Shown one piece after another: positions 9,984-20,673 of a DNA stretch of 64,000 bases. The stretch covers positions 62,001 to 126,000 of the forward strand of contig NZ_QGKM01000013.1 of NCBI RefSeq assembly GCF_003172875.1. The letters run 5' to 3'. How positions within the stretch are numbered: the stretch's first letter is position 1; the number at the start of each line of letters is the position of its first letter. The DNA comes from Leucothrix pacifica. GTDB taxonomy: Bacteria > Pseudomonadota > Gammaproteobacteria > Thiotrichales > Thiotrichaceae. The notes under the pieces are model-generated. The model ran no database searches, was not told the origin of the DNA, and worked only from the letters and a program-made list of their open reading frames with translations. The translations under genes were made by a program, and so were the position numbers.

Positions 9984-11045
9984 ATGGAAAAAATAGCCTT
10001 GATCATCAACTCCCTAAGCTCAGGCGGTGGGGAAAGAGTTGTCGCCACCCTTTCTCAGGGATTTGCAAAAAACTATGATGTCACCATCATTGTCTTTAAC
10101 AGTAATAATGTAGATTATGACTTTGGCGGCAAACTGATCGATATAGATTGCATTGAAAAGAAGAGCCTTATTGGTAAGTCTTACAACCTCCTCAAACGTA
10201 GCTACAAACTAAAGAAGTTATTTAATCGGGAAAAGTTCGATCATATCTTTGGCTTCATGGAGTCAGCTAACTACCCCGCGATACTGGCATCCAGAGAGAC
10301 CATCGCATCACTGCATATAGACTTTCATTTCCTCGGTGCGATTGACCGCTTATTGATTAGCTCTTTTTATCCTCTGGCGAAGCGCGTTGCACCAGTATCG
10401 GATGATATTGCCAGCTCGCTCAGAGAACAGCTCAAACTCAACAATGTTTCGCGAATCTACAACCCGGTGCCTTTTCAGGAACTGGAAACTTTGTCATCGG
10501 AGCCTTTTGAGCACCCTCGTAAGTTTATCATTGCTGTCGGGCGGCTAACCTACCAAAAGCACTTCGACCTGATGATTGATGCGTTTACTAAGTCTAAGGC
10601 GCAGCAAGACTGCGATTTGATCATCCTGGGAGATGGTGAGCTTCGGCAAGAGCTGGAGGCACAAGTGCAAGCACTCGGTATGGAGGATAAAATTCACCTG
10701 CCAGGGCGCCTTAAGAATCCTTTTGTTTATATGAAAAATGCGGAATTCATGACATTGTCAAGTCGCGCAGAAGGCTTTCCAATGGTACTTATTGAAGCCT
10801 TATCATTAAGCTGCCCTGTTATTTCTGCAGACTGTCCAACAGGCCCTCGTGAGATTGTGCAGAATGATGTCAACGGCTTTTTGATTGAGGAAGGTAATCA
10901 ACAGATTCTTACCGATACAATTGATAAGTTATTTTACGACAAGACATTGAGGGAAAAGTTGAGTGCGAATGCCCGACGTTCAGTTGAACACTTATCAGTA
11001 GAGAATATTTGTGCGGAATGGGTTGCACTGTCTAAACAAACTTAG
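9984..11045 (+). CDS. Glycosyltransferase family 4
   Basis: Retaining GT-B glycosyltransferase that moves a sugar from a nucleotide donor to a glycan or lipid acceptor, probably for surface polysaccharide or lipopolysaccharide. The 353-residue protein begins with the acceptor-side Gly-rich turn SLSSGGGERVV (12-22). It has FIIAVGRLTYQKHFDLMIDAF in the donor domain (split: FIIAVGRL, then YQKHFDLMIDAF), LGDGELRQEL, and the donor-site motif SRAEGFPMVLIEALS, whose two glutamates bracket EGFPMVLIE as in the GT4 EX7E signature. It stands alone between opposite-strand genes with no polysaccharide cluster nearby, so acceptor and pathway cannot be told. Confidence 0.88.
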   Translation: MEKIALIINSLSSGGGERVVATLSQGFAKNYDVTIIVFNSNNVDYDFGGKLIDIDCIEKKSLIGKSYNLLKRSYKLKKLFNREKFDHIFGFMESANYPAILASRETIASLHIDFHFLGAIDRLLISSFYPLAKRVAPVSDDIASSLREQLKLNNVSRIYNPVPFQELETLSSEPFEHPRKFIIAVGRLTYQKHFDLMIDAFTKSKAQQDCDLIILGDGELRQELEAQVQALGMEDKIHLPGRLKNPFVYMKNAEFMTLSSRAEGFPMVLIEALSLSCPVISADCPTGPREIVQNDVNGFLIEEGNQQILTDTIDKLFYDKTLREKLSANARRSVEHLSVENICAEWVALSKQT

Positions 11046-11080
11046 TGCAACCTCATCGCATACAGAAGATGGGCGAGATG

Positions 11081-11677
11081 TTAACCGTGCGAGAGTAACG
11101 TCCCCCACTCTCCCGTTTCATCATTATATATACGTATACGAGTCAGGCTGGCGTAGTCCACATTCAAACGAAACAGGTTCTCATCTTGCATACCGAGAAT
11201 ATGCATCATAATCACCCGTATCACACCGGCATGTGTAACCAGTAATATATTCTGCCCCGCATGTGTTTCAGTCACTTCATTGAAAGCCTTCAGTACACGA
11301 CTTCTAAAGTCCAGAAATGCTTCTCCATTCGGAGGAATAACACGGGTAGGCGCTTTCCACCAGGCATTCAGCGTTGCAGCATTTTCTTCTAAGATATCAT
11401 TAGGCGAAAGTCCTTCCCAATCACCAAAGTCAGTCTCCTGAAATTGATCATTGACCAGTAGCTCCAGCTCTTCCTGCGTGGCCAGAGATTCCGCAAACTC
11501 GTGACAACGCTGCAAAGGCGATGTAATGATTTTGTCCCAGCTTTCCTCGCTCTCCAGAGACTTTTGCATCTGCGCCCAACCTTTGTCACTTAACGCAGGA
11601 TCGGTACTTCCACAAAAAACATTACCCAACTCTACTTCGCCATGACGAAGTAGAGTAATCATGGTGGTTTCTGACAT
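11081..11677 (-). CDS. Histidine phosphatase family protein (CobC/phosphoglycerate-mutase-like)
   Basis: Phosphomonoesterase of the branch-1 histidine phosphatase family, acting through a phosphohistidine. The 198-residue protein has the RHG motif LLRHGE with His12, then GSTDPALSDKGWAQ, a substrate-side TPLQRC arginine, the acidic WEGLSPND segment and a second catalytic His in LVTHAGVIR. The pattern is closest to alpha-ribazole phosphatase (CobC), but no cobalamin gene is nearby, so the substrate stays open. It lies 64 bases downstream of greA on the same strand and ends 35 bases from the convergent glycosyltransferase gene. Neither possible start (ATG 11677, ATG 11662) has a good ribosome-binding site. 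Confidence 0.8.
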   Translation of the reverse strand: MSETTMITLLRHGEVELGNVFCGSTDPALSDKGWAQMQKSLESEESWDKIITSPLQRCHEFAESLATQEELELLVNDQFQETDFGDWEGLSPNDILEENAATLNAWWKAPTRVIPPNGEAFLDFRSRVLKAFNEVTETHAGQNILLVTHAGVIRVIMMHILGMQDENLFRLNVDYASLTRIRIYNDETGEWGTLLSHG

Positions 11678-11741
11678 ATTTTATAATTTTATGACACGCG
11701 TCGCGTGATCACCCTTGAGGTTATTTGTATCAGACTTATCG

Positions 11742-12221
11742 TCAGTCTGTGTAAGTCGCAGCCACAATCTCGTATTCACGCAGACCACTAGGCGCTTTTA
11801 CAACAGCCACATCACCTTCTTCTTTACCAATCAAAGCTCGGGCGATAGGTGAAGAGACGGCAATTTTGTTTTGCTTAATATCCGCTTCGATATCACCAAC
11901 GATCTGATAAACAACGATTTCTTCAGATTCCAGATCTTCAAGCTCAACAGTCGCACCAAAAACAACACGACCTTGAACACCTAAAGTTGCAACATCGATA
12001 ATCTGACCAGAAGACAGAACAGACTCTAACTCCTGGATACGACCTTCAGTAAAGCTTTGTTGCTCACGTGCAGCATGGTACTCGGCGTTCTCTTTCAAAT
12101 CGCCGTGCTCACGCGCTTCAGAAATCGCCTGAATAATTCTCGGGCGATCTTCTGTCTTAAGACGTAGCAATTCTGCTTTCAGTAGTTCTGCACCTTTCGC
12201 AGTGATGGGAGCTCTATTCAT
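11742..12221 (-). CDS. greA: Transcription elongation factor GreA
   Basis: Binds the RNA polymerase secondary channel and stimulates cleavage of backtracked RNA so stalled complexes can resume. At 159 residues it has the usual length. An N-terminal antiparallel coiled coil (about 1-75) carries the conserved tip [11 protein letters not shown], with the acidic residues that reach the active site, and a C-terminal FKBP-like domain follows (about 85-155). The start overlaps the carB stop by four bases. The order carA-carB-greA is widespread in gammaproteobacteria. Confidence 0.97.
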   Translation of the reverse strand: MNRAPITAKGAELLKAELLRLKTEDRPRIIQAISEAREHGDLKENAEYHAAREQQSFTEGRIQELESVLSSGQIIDVATLGVQGRVVFGATVELEDLESEEIVVYQIVGDIEADIKQNKIAVSSPIARALIGKEEGDVAVVKAPSGLREYEIVAATYTD

Positions 12222-15200
12222 GACGCTTTCTCAATACCTTCATGTAAATCTTGTAGGCGATAAACCTCTTCACTATCCGTGAATGCCATTGCCTCACAAA
12301 GTGCCCAGGCACCTGTGATTGTGGTGGTATAGGTCACCTTTCCTTGTAACGCTTCACGGCGTATCTCATATGAATCGTTGATGGCCTTTTTACCCTCGGT
12401 TGTATTTATAATCAAGTTTATCTCATCATTCTTGATCATATCGACAATATGAGGACGACCTTCTCTGACTTTGTTTACCGGCGCACAGTCAAGACCTGCT
12501 TCATTAAGCAAACGGCATGTGCCACGAGTAGCCACCAGTGAGAAACCAAGTTCAACTAAACGCTTCGCAACATCAACCGCGTGCTTGCGATCGGCTTCAC
12601 GAACACTTAAAAATGCCTGCCCAGCTTTATCAGGGAAATCGATGCTCGCGCCACGCTGTGACTTACCATACGCTTCAGCAAAACTTCTGCCAACACCCAT
12701 GACTTCACCCGTCGATTTCATTTCTGGACCAAGTATCGGATCTACACCCGGGAATTTGATAAACGGGAATACTGCTTCTTTTACTGAGTAGTACTCAGGA
12801 ATCACTTCCTTCAATGTACCCTGCTCAGCCAATGTTGTACCTGCCATGCAACGTGCAGCGATCTTAGCTAACGGCTGACCGATTGCTTTAGACACAAAAG
12901 GGACAGTTCTTGATGCACGAGGATTTACCTCAAGCACATAAATATCGTCGTCTTTAATTGCGAACTGGACATTCATCAGACCAACAACATTCAGCGCCTT
13001 ACCCATTTTCACACATTGATCTCGCATACGATCCTGCAGCTCTTCGCTAAGTGAATAAGGAGGCAATGAACATGCAGAGTCACCAGAATGGACACCCGCC
13101 TGCTCGATATGTTGCATGATGCCGCCAATTAAGACATTTTCGCCATCACAAATAGCATCCATATCCACTTCAATAGCATCATCAAGGAAACGATCCAACA
13201 ATACTGGCGAATCATTTGATACTTGTACGGCATTCAACATGTAATGGCGAAGGTCTTCCTCGTTATAAACAATTTCCATAGCGCGACCACCCAATACATA
13301 GGAAGGACGTACAACCAATGGATAGCCAATCTCAGCAGCCAGTGCAGCACCTTGTTCAGGGCTTCTTGCTGTACGGTTTGGTGGTTGTTTCAGACCTAAA
13401 CGCTCAATCATTTGCTGGAAACGCTCACGATCTTCAGCCAAATCAATAGAATCAGGGCTGGTACCAATAATTGGTGTGCCACTTGCCTCTAATGCTTCCG
13501 CCAGCTTTAAAGGTGTCTGACCACCGTACTGAACAATTACACCTTTCGGTTTTTCAAGATCAACCACTTCCATTACATCTTCAAGCGTTAGTGGCTCGAA
13601 GTACAAGCGGTCTGACGTATCGTAATCCGTTGAAACAGTCTCAGGGTTACAGTTAACCATAATCGTTTCATAACCATCTTCCCGCATCGCCAAAGCAGCA
13701 TGAACACAACAATAATCAAACTCAATACCCTGACCAACACGGTTTGGACCGCCACCGAGTACCATGATCTTTTCACGATCACTTGGCGCAGATTCGCACT
13801 CTTCATCATACGTTGAGTACATATACGCAGTATCCGTCGAGAACTCCGCTGCACACGTATCCACACGCTTATAAACCGGGCGTACACCCTTGTTACGACG
13901 GTATTTGCTCATTTCTTTTTCGCTGACATTCAGCAATTTAGCCAAACGGCGATCAGAGAAACCTTTACGCTTTAGCTCAAATAAGTCTGCCTTATCAAGG
14001 TCACTCAGGAACTTGCCATCAAGGGATTGCTCCATTTCGAACAACTCCTGCATTTGATCCAAAAACCATGGATCGATGGCAGTATGTTCAAACAGTTCTT
14101 CAGCCGTCATACCAAAGCGGAAGCCATCAGCCACGTACAAAATACGCTCAGGCCCGGCTTCTGTTAACTCACGACGCAAGGTATCTTTTGCATCAGACGC
14201 TTTAAGGTCTAAACGTTCGTCCATACCATCGATGCCAGTTTCCAAACCACGCAATGCTTTTTGGAACGACTCCTGGAAAGTACGACCAATTGCCATCACC
14301 TCTCCCACCGACTTCATTTGAGTCGTTAGGCGATGATCGGCTTTCGGGAATTTCTCAAATGTGAAACGAGGAATCTTAGTGACAACGTAGTCAATTGTTG
14401 GCTCGAATGATGCTGGAGTTGCACCACCTGTGATCTCGTTACGAAGCTCATCCAACGTGTAACCAACCGCCAGCTTTGCGGCAATTTTTGCAATTGGAAA
14501 ACCTGTTGCTTTAGAGGCCAATGCTGATGAACGAGATACACGAGGGTTCATTTCGATAACAATCAAACGGCCATCTTTCGGGTTAACCGAGAACTGTACG
14601 TTTGAGCCGCCAGTATCAACACCAATCTTACGTAATACATCAACCGATGCATTTCGCATGATCTGATATTCTTTATCCGTCAGTGTTTGAGCAGGTGCTA
14701 CAGTGATCGAATCACCCGTATGGATCCCCATCGGATCCAGGTTTTCAATTGAGCAGATGATGATGCAGTTATCCGCAGTATCACGAACTACTTCCATCTC
14801 ATACTCTTTCCAACCAAGCAGTGACTCTTCCAAAAGAATCTCAGTTGTCGGAGACATATCTAAACCGCGCTCAGCAATTTCTTCAAACTCATCACGGTTA
14901 TAAGCGATACCACCACCCGATCCACCCATGGTGAACGAGGGACGGATAATCGTCGGGAAGCCGAGCCCTTTTTGGATCTGGCGTGCTTCTTCCATACTAT
15001 GCGCAACACCGGAACGCGCTGAGTTCAGACCGATATCTTCCATCGCACGACGGAATTTTTCACGATCCTCAGCCATGTCGATAGCTTCTTTTTTGGCGCC
15101 GATCATTTCAACGCCAAATTTTTCCAAAACACCTTCACGATCAAGGTCCAGAGCGCAGTTTAGTGCAGTCTGTCCACCCATCGTTGGCAATAAAGCATCC

Positions 15201-15448
15201 GGACGCTCTTTTTCGATAATCTTTGAAACGGATTCCCACTGAATCGGCTCGATGTAGATCGCATCGGCCATCTCAGGGTCTGTCATAATCGTTGCAGGGT
15301 TTGAGTTTACCAAAATGACACGGTAACCCTCTTCTCGCAATGCTTTACACGCCTGTGCTCCGGAATAGTCAAACTCACACGCCTGACCAATTACAATCGG
15401 ACCTGCACCGACGATCAAAATACTCTTTATATCTGTACGCTTAGCCAT
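12218..15448 (-). CDS. carB: Carbamoyl-phosphate synthase large subunit
   Basis: Makes carbamoyl phosphate from bicarbonate, two ATP and ammonia supplied by CarA, feeding arginine and pyrimidine synthesis. The 1076-residue protein shows the family's internal duplication: an N-terminal carboxyphosphate half beginning [20 protein letters not shown] and a second carbamoyl-phosphate half beginning near residue 558 ([20 protein letters not shown]). Both carry ATP-grasp signatures ([34 protein letters not shown]). The C-terminal 140 or so residues form the MGS-like allosteric domain. It starts 6 bases after the carA stop and overlaps greA. Confidence 0.98.
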   Translation of the reverse strand: MAKRTDIKSILIVGAGPIVIGQACEFDYSGAQACKALREEGYRVILVNSNPATIMTDPEMADAIYIEPIQWESVSKIIEKERPDALLPTMGGQTALNCALDLDREGVLEKFGVEMIGAKKEAIDMAEDREKFRRAMEDIGLNSARSGVAHSMEEARQIQKGLGFPTIIRPSFTMGGSGGGIAYNRDEFEEIAERGLDMSPTTEILLEESLLGWKEYEMEVVRDTADNCIIICSIENLDPMGIHTGDSITVAPAQTLTDKEYQIMRNASVDVLRKIGVDTGGSNVQFSVNPKDGRLIVIEMNPRVSRSSALASKATGFPIAKIAAKLAVGYTLDELRNEITGGATPASFEPTIDYVVTKIPRFTFEKFPKADHRLTTQMKSVGEVMAIGRTFQESFQKALRGLETGIDGMDERLDLKASDAKDTLRRELTEAGPERILYVADGFRFGMTAEELFEHTAIDPWFLDQMQELFEMEQSLDGKFLSDLDKADLFELKRKGFSDRRLAKLLNVSEKEMSKYRRNKGVRPVYKRVDTCAAEFSTDTAYMYSTYDEECESAPSDREKIMVLGGGPNRVGQGIEFDYCCVHAALAMREDGYETIMVNCNPETVSTDYDTSDRLYFEPLTLEDVMEVVDLEKPKGVIVQYGGQTPLKLAEALEASGTPIIGTSPDSIDLAEDRERFQQMIERLGLKQPPNRTARSPEQGAALAAEIGYPLVVRPSYVLGGRAMEIVYNEEDLRHYMLNAVQVSNDSPVLLDRFLDDAIEVDMDAICDGENVLIGGIMQHIEQAGVHSGDSACSLPPYSLSEELQDRMRDQCVKMGKALNVVGLMNVQFAIKDDDIYVLEVNPRASRTVPFVSKAIGQPLAKIAARCMAGTTLAEQGTLKEVIPEYYSVKEAVFPFIKFPGVDPILGPEMKSTGEVMGVGRSFAEAYGKSQRGASIDFPDKAGQAFLSVREADRKHAVDVAKRLVELGFSLVATRGTCRLLNEAGLDCAPVNKVREGRPHIVDMIKNDEINLIINTTEGKKAINDSYEIRREALQGKVTYTTTITGAWALCEAMAFTDSEEVYRLQDLHEGIEKAS

Positions 15449-15454
15449 GAGTGA

Positions 15455-16591
15455 TTAACCTTGGTTCTCCATCAGTGCAATGAATTTGTCGAAAATGGGG
15501 GCGATATCGTGCGGCCCTGGGCTTGCTTCAGGATGACCCTGAAAACTAAATGCAGGAACATCCGTTCGCTCGATTCCCTGAAGGCTATCGTCAAACAAAG
15601 AACGATGCGTCGCTTTTAACGTCTCAGGCAAGGTCGCTTCATCAACGGCAAAACCATGGTTTTGACTAGTGATCATCACTTTCTGTGTTTCCAAATCCTG
15701 AACAGGATGGTTCGCACCGTGGTGACCAAACTTCATTTTGGCAGTCTTAGCGCCACTTGCTAAACCAAGTAATTGGTGGCCGAGGCAGATACCAAAAGTA
15801 GGCACTTTATGCTCTAGTACCTCTTTAATCGCATCAATAGCATAGTCACAAGGCTCAGGATCTCCCGGACCATTCGACAAGAACACGCCGTCAGGCTTCA
15901 TCGCCAGTACTTCAGAAGCTGGCGTCTTAGCAGGAACCACAGTGACGTCACAACCACGGTCGACCAACATTCTGAGAATGTTGCGCTTAACACCGTAGTC
16001 GTAGGCAACCACTTTGAACTTAGCCTGATCAGCACTTAGCGTCAGTTGCTCAAGCGGAGGCAATTGCCAACTCCCTTCATTCCAGCCGTAAGCTTTGTCT
16101 GTGGTTACTTCTTTGGCAAGATCCATTCCCTTCAAACCCGCAAACCCTTGGGCAGCAGCCAATGCTTCTTCCTCAGACAAGTTTTCACCTGCCATGATAC
16201 AGCCGCGCTGAGCACCTTTTTCACGAAGGATTCGGGTAAGACGACGTGTATCGATATCAGCAATCGCCACGATACCTTTTCGTGACAGGTAGTCAGGCAG
16301 GCTTTCTTTACCACGGAAGTTGCTATAAATGCGTGGAACATCTTTAACGACAAGACCGGTAGAGAAAATGCGATCGCACTCTTCATCTTCTTCATTCACA
16401 CCAACGTTACCGATGTGTGGGTAAGTTAGCGTTACAATTTGCTGTGCATAAGAAGGATCCGTAAGGATCTCCTGATAGCCGCTCATAGACGTATTAAATA
16501 CGACCTCTCCAATGCTTTTTCCATCGCATCCGATTGATTCACCCTGAAAGATACTCCCATCTTCCAAGACTAAAAGTGCACGTTTTTTCAA
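15455..16591 (-). CDS. carA: Carbamoyl-phosphate synthase small (glutaminase) subunit
   Basis: Class I glutamine amidotransferase that hydrolyses glutamine and channels ammonia to CarB. I place the start at TTG 16591, not ATG 16603: a GGAGG lies five bases before the TTG but inside the longer frame, and the resulting beginning [17 protein letters not shown] aligns with E. coli CarA, which also starts with TTG. With this start the catalytic triad falls at Cys269 (GICLGHQ), His353 and Glu355 (GHPEASPGP), exactly the E. coli numbers. The protein is 378 residues. It heads carA-carB-greA. Arginine- and pyrimidine-dependent control is usual for carAB, but no operator was recognised upstream. Confidence 0.96.
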   Translation of the reverse strand: MKKRALLVLEDGSIFQGESIGCDGKSIGEVVFNTSMSGYQEILTDPSYAQQIVTLTYPHIGNVGVNEEDEECDRIFSTGLVVKDVPRIYSNFRGKESLPDYLSRKGIVAIADIDTRRLTRILREKGAQRGCIMAGENLSEEEALAAAQGFAGLKGMDLAKEVTTDKAYGWNEGSWQLPPLEQLTLSADQAKFKVVAYDYGVKRNILRMLVDRGCDVTVVPAKTPASEVLAMKPDGVFLSNGPGDPEPCDYAIDAIKEVLEHKVPTFGICLGHQLLGLASGAKTAKMKFGHHGANHPVQDLETQKVMITSQNHGFAVDEATLPETLKATHRSLFDDSLQGIERTDVPAFSFQGHPEASPGPHDIAPIFDKFIALMENQG

Positions 16592-16716
16592 CGTTGCCTC
16601 CATAGTAGACTAATCCAGAGTTTGCTTGTTAACGGCTGTTGAGCACCACAACTGTCCCAGTATTCCAGTTGGGTGAAGGGATAAATCCCCAGTCTATATG
16701 TATTCCACATACAAAA

Positions 16717-16752
16717 CGGGATGGAGCTTTCAATGTTTGAAATCCCATCCCG
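16717..16752 (-). terminator. Terminator hairpin after the 388-residue membrane protein gene
   Basis: An 8-bp stem (CGGGATGG/CCATCCCG) around a 20-base loop, followed on the minus strand by TTTTGT and on the plus strand by TGTTTTTG. It sits about 100 bases past the stop of the upstream gene and 126 bases before carA, so it separates the two transcription units. It could act on both strands. Confidence 0.7.
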
Positions 16753-16852
16753 TGTTTTTGTCAGCGTAAACCTTCGCTATTCTAATCGAAAGCCGCTCTA
16801 AGATCTATGCGTGTTGGCTAAAAAGCGGAAGCTTTCCTAAACTTACGCTTAA

Positions 16853-18019
16853 TCAGTTATTCGCAGTCAGTACTTTAATTTTTTCATCGATATCGCGAAT
16901 TATTTGAGCCAATTTACGGTTATCATCAGCAACCTTGCTAAATTGATTTTTTAGAGACACATTCTCCTCGTTCGCAGCCTTCAACTTATCTGTGATCGAT
17001 TGCAGTTTCTTATATGAACTTTGGTATTCCAAGCTCACTTCGTCGGTTCCATTCATTAACACCTCATCAGGATCTGGCAGCACAACTAAATCAGCAGACT
17101 GTTTACCAAAGCCTTTTTGAGCGGCAGCCAAACCAAATGGTGACACGATATCCATACTCACCTTACTAACCGAGGTTGCAGTAGCCTCATCGGAAGATTC
17201 TTCAACCACCTCCGTTAAAACCGCTTCATCCGGAGCTTGGTATTTACTCAATGTCTCATTGACATCATCAATAATAATATCATCGCCTTCAAGCAGCACC
17301 ACCTCAAGCGGCTTCTCTTCTGCAAGGTTGAGATCTAAAAACCCAGACTGCTGTTCCGATAATAGCGGCACCTCAGAATTCGTCAGATTGATAAATGTGT
17401 CTTCATCTGTTTCTGTAGATGTAGTGACTACAGCACCTTCCTCTTGAGTCATCGCAACGACTTGCTCATCTGACTCTACGGGCTCAGGAGTATGCCGTCT
17501 TGGCCCTGACTTGAAAGGATTCTGATAAGGATCTTTGGGGCTTGCAATGATGGTTTGCTCTTGTTTCAGAGACGCATTGGGTGAAGATAGCTGCTCATCC
17601 CCGTCAACTGTTGTAACGGTTGAATCAGTTGCTGACATGATTTGTCCGGATATAGCCTCAGGCGCGACTAACATATCTTGAACACCATCACTCTCTGCAC
17701 CACCATCTACACCATCAACAGCCAGCGAGTCCTGCATGGCTGAGACCAGATTCTCACCACCGATTTTCACCGTTTCACCCGTGTCGGACAGCTTATCCAT
17801 GGATGATTCATTTACCTGCTGATCAACACCTAAGCCATCAGGTTTGAATGGTGAAGGTCTGTTTACCGCACGCTCTAACTCAGGTCTTGGAACCTCTGCG
17901 ACCCGAAGCGTTTCATCCGCTATCATCTCCGGACGCGAGTTCAGATAGCCATAAACCAAACCAAACAAGCCTAACGCTAGCAATCCAAACAGAATATTCT
18001 TTTTGTGACTTCTCAACAT
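16853..18019 (-). CDS. Membrane-anchored acidic protein with C-terminal coiled coil, unrecognised
   Basis: I do not recognise this 388-residue protein. A short basic start (MLRSHKK) is followed by one hydrophobic segment (about 8-25), which predicts a single helix with the rest in the periplasm. Residues 30-320 are acidic, low in aromatic residues and rich in Ser, Thr, Val, Asp and Glu, so probably disordered. A PYQNPFKSGPRRHTPEP patch near 165-180 is the only basic stretch in that part. Residues about 325-388 have heptad character (YQSSYKKLQSITDKLKAANE, then LKNQFSKVADDNRKLAQIIR) and should form a coiled coil. The architecture resembles envelope tethers or pilus-assembly accessory proteins, but no motif supports a function. 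A terminator follows. Confidence 0.7.
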   Translation of the reverse strand: MLRSHKKNILFGLLALGLFGLVYGYLNSRPEMIADETLRVAEVPRPELERAVNRPSPFKPDGLGVDQQVNESSMDKLSDTGETVKIGGENLVSAMQDSLAVDGVDGGAESDGVQDMLVAPEAISGQIMSATDSTVTTVDGDEQLSSPNASLKQEQTIIASPKDPYQNPFKSGPRRHTPEPVESDEQVVAMTQEEGAVVTTSTETDEDTFINLTNSEVPLLSEQQSGFLDLNLAEEKPLEVVLLEGDDIIIDDVNETLSKYQAPDEAVLTEVVEESSDEATATSVSKVSMDIVSPFGLAAAQKGFGKQSADLVVLPDPDEVLMNGTDEVSLEYQSSYKKLQSITDKLKAANEENVSLKNQFSKVADDNRKLAQIIRDIDEKIKVLTANN

Positions 18020-18229
18020 TTTATCTATCTCTTGGCTAACAGCAAAAACACCGTGTCAAAAGACAGATATCCCGTGCTGAAGTATCAAATATTAAGAAAT
18101 AGATTAGTGCAATATCAGCAAGTTACTCATGCCCTTCCCGACGAACTACCCGAACTCTGGGCGTGGCCGGAAAAAGCGATTATTTAGTTAATTCAAGCGT
18201 ATAGAAAGCATGGATGAACGGTTACATTA

Positions 18230-18553
18230 CTACCCTTCAGCCAACACTAGACTGTAACCCAGATAGTCAGCAAGGTGATGCATGTGGGCAGGACTGGTAA
18301 ACAGATAAACCAACACCACCAAACTTGCCAGCAGCATCAAATAGCACAATACGAGCCCGGCTACAGCCAACCTCATACCACCAAACCGATACGGGTTGTG
18401 TTTGATTCTGGCACAGGCTATATGTCCGAAAATAATGCCCGGAACAGCAATCAAGGCGCCTAAGAACAGAGATAAAAAACCAAAAATTAATGCAATAACA
18501 GATAATCCCACTTCCGGTTGATCCGGATTTGCAGGCATACTTACAGATGACAT
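18230..18553 (-). CDS. DUF4190-like small membrane protein
   Basis: A 107-residue protein with two transmembrane helices (about 16-45 and 60-88) separated by the signature loop HIACARIKHNPYRFGGMRLAVAG. That loop is characteristic of DUF4190, whose members place a Gly-rich helix, GH-x-A, then a second helix. The function of the family is not known. An AGGAGA seven bases before the ATG at 18553 fixes the start. The gene lies alone, divergent from the PqiA-like gene at 18693. Confidence 0.75.
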   Translation of the reverse strand: MSSVSMPANPDQPEVGLSVIALIFGFLSLFLGALIAVPGIIFGHIACARIKHNPYRFGGMRLAVAGLVLCYLMLLASLVVLVYLFTSPAHMHHLADYLGYSLVLAEG

Positions 18554-18692
18554 ACGACACTCTCCTTTCGCAGAAATCCGGCTTCTTTACTTTCGGTCCT
18601 TCGAAAGCTGGGGGAAAGATGAAGAACGATAAAAATCGAACCAGCCAGATCACATCATTAATTTACTTTTCACAGAGCTCTGACAAGAAAGA

Positions 18693-19187
18693 ATGACTCA
18701 CTCACTAATTAAGCGATTCACCATTCAGGGAATAGCGATCAATATCTTATTACTATGTAGCTTGGTCGCACTTGTCATCGGGGTTACAGCTCCACTGTTA
18801 ACCTTACAGAAACTTTATTTTATTGAAAACTCCATTTCTTTAATTTCAACTATACAGGTACTCTATCGCGATCAGGAATGGCTACTATTTAGCATCATTT
18901 CTGTGTTTAGTTTATGCGTGCCGGTAATCAAAATTGTCAGCCTGTTATTAATCACGAATGTTGAATATCGCCCCGGATCATTACTGGATAAATCACTCTC
19001 TCTAATAGAGACCCTCGGCAAGTGGTCGATGCTGGATGTATTCGTCGTGGCACTGCTGCTGGTTTCTGTCAAATTGGGGGCTCTCGCCAAAGTAGAAGTG
19101 CACTACGGTCTGTACGTGTTTGCATTCTCAGTCATTTTAACAATGGCTTTGAGTTTTTGGATTTACAGCCTCGCACACAAGAAATAA
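18693..19187 (+). CDS. Paraquat-inducible protein A family membrane protein (single-domain)
   Basis: A 164-residue integral membrane protein with four predicted helices (about 12-35, 60-82, 108-128, 136-158). The stretch GKWSMLDVFVVALLLVSVKLG and the preceding LIETLGKWS match the conserved core of the PqiA/YebS family, whose full-length members contain two such domains. This protein has one and lacks the cytosolic CxxC zinc ribbons. PqiA proteins work with MCE (PqiB) lipid-transport proteins; no MCE gene is in this window. It lies upstream of the OmpA/H3TH genes on the same strand, but the 272-base gap speaks against one transcript. Confidence 0.75.
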   Translation: MTHSLIKRFTIQGIAINILLLCSLVALVIGVTAPLLTLQKLYFIENSISLISTIQVLYRDQEWLLFSIISVFSLCVPVIKIVSLLLITNVEYRPGSLLDKSLSLIETLGKWSMLDVFVVALLLVSVKLGALAKVEVHYGLYVFAFSVILTMALSFWIYSLAHKK

Positions 19188-19459
19188 AGCCCATATATTT
19201 TAACTATGAGCCAATGATAAAAATTTAGCTGACCTTTTGCCTCGCTTTGCTACTACTAATTGATAGGAATCAGACAGATTCCATAGATTCATTACCGATC
19301 CTTAAGCTTTACGGGACATTAAACTTAACCTAATCCCATCAAAGCCATAGGAATATTGTTGATATTCATGCAATATATTAGGCAAAAGCAGATTTGTTAA
19401 CGCGCACTGGAAGCGCGAACCCCGCACAAACTGATACTTCACAGGAGATGAGAACCATC

Positions 19460-20620
19460 ATGATAAAACGAGCACTGCTACTACTATTGCTTACCGCCGT
19501 ATGGGCTTTTGGCAGTTGGTGGTACTACACCTGCATGATCAAAGGATTCTGTCGCGCAGATGGTGAGTTCACCAGCGTTGCAGATAAAGCCAAAACAGCC
19601 GCTGTTGGCGCAACTGCTGCAGCCACAGGCGCAATCGTTGCCGGTGCAGACAAAGTTGCTGACGCTGTTCAACCTAAAACCACTGATTTTGTTGATCAGG
19701 ATGGTGATGCAATATCGGATGAAGATGAGCGCGCACTGGGAACAGACCCGGCAAATGTTGATAGTGACGGTGATGGCGTTAATGATAATGAAGAGCTTGG
19801 TGTAGACCTTGTTAACCCAATCGACACTGACAACGATGGCATTATTAACGCACTGGACGAAGATGATGATAACGATGGTATCCCTAGTGCAGTTGAAGCA
19901 GGCTTAACCAGTAATCCACTAAGCGCAGACAGTGACGGCGACGGAGTCAATGATGGCGACGAACTGGGCGCAGACAAGGATAACCCTACCGATAGCGACA
20001 ACGACGGAATCATTGATCTGATTGACAACATTGATGATAACGCGGCTCAGGAAAAAGCTGATACATCTAAAGAGAGCGATGATGATGCCGCAGCAGCCGA
20101 TACTACTGAACAACAAGCTGCCACTGCGGATCAGGAACAAGCGCCTTCAGATGAAAACACTTCAGATGATGATTCTGCTAACGTCGCTCAAGATGCACCA
20201 GCTCCCGCTGCAGATGACGAAGTAACAGTAGATACCGGAGACGCGCAGCAAAATGCGAGTGCAACTTCAGACATCCCTGTTCAAAAGAGCCGTCTCTACT
20301 TCCCGTTCCGTTCAGCTAACCCGGGACTATCAGAGGCCGCAACTGAGTACTTTGAAGGTGTTGTTGCATGGCTTAACCAAAGCCCATCGAACTCCGTAGT
20401 ACTGACAGGCCACACCGATGATGTGGGTAAAGCTGAAACCAACCTTGATCTGGGCCTCAAACGTGCCGTGGAGATCAAGAACCTGATGACCAAGCTTGGC
20501 GCAGACCCTGCACAAGTTGATGTTGCATCAATGGGTGAGACTCAACCAATTGCCTCGAATAAAACTGATGAAGGCCGACGTAAAAACCGTCGTGTTGAGT
20601 TAATTCCGGCTATTAAATAA
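19460..20620 (+). CDS. OmpA-family envelope protein with TSP3-type calcium repeats
   Basis: A 386-residue envelope protein. It begins with a hydrophobic segment, MIKRALLLLLLTAVWAFGSW, then an odd conserved-looking WWYYTCMIKGFC (20-31). A short Ala/Gly-rich amphipathic segment follows (41-70). Residues about 76-192 hold thrombospondin type-3 calcium-binding repeats (DQDGDAISDEDE, DSDGDGVNDNEE, DTDNDGIINALDE, DSDGDGVNDGDE, DSDNDGIIDLID). After a disordered acidic linker (193-272) comes an OmpA-C peptidoglycan-binding domain (about 277-384) with LTGHTDDVG and NRRVEL, which contain the diaminopimelate-binding Asp and Arg. ATG 19460 is chosen because AGGAG lies 12 bases upstream; ATG 19448 directly abuts it. 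No lipobox or clear cleavage site is visible, so it may stay inner-membrane anchored. First gene of a tight trio. Confidence 0.82.
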   Translation: MIKRALLLLLLTAVWAFGSWWYYTCMIKGFCRADGEFTSVADKAKTAAVGATAAATGAIVAGADKVADAVQPKTTDFVDQDGDAISDEDERALGTDPANVDSDGDGVNDNEELGVDLVNPIDTDNDGIINALDEDDDNDGIPSAVEAGLTSNPLSADSDGDGVNDGDELGADKDNPTDSDNDGIIDLIDNIDDNAAQEKADTSKESDDDAAAADTTEQQAATADQEQAPSDENTSDDDSANVAQDAPAPAADDEVTVDTGDAQQNASATSDIPVQKSRLYFPFRSANPGLSEAATEYFEGVVAWLNQSPSNSVVLTGHTDDVGKAETNLDLGLKRAVEIKNLMTKLGADPAQVDVASMGETQPIASNKTDEGRRKNRRVELIPAIK

Positions 20621-20673
20621 TAAGTGAAATACATGGATTGCAGCCGAAAGGCCGCCGTGCTTGAGGATATAAG

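Noticed and set aside
18005-18187. Plus-strand 60-codon frame (GTG start) in the gap between the 388-residue protein and DUF4190 genes
   Set aside because: It overlaps the start of the opposite-strand gene, has no ribosome-binding site and matches nothing I recognise. A gene remnant is possible but unproven.
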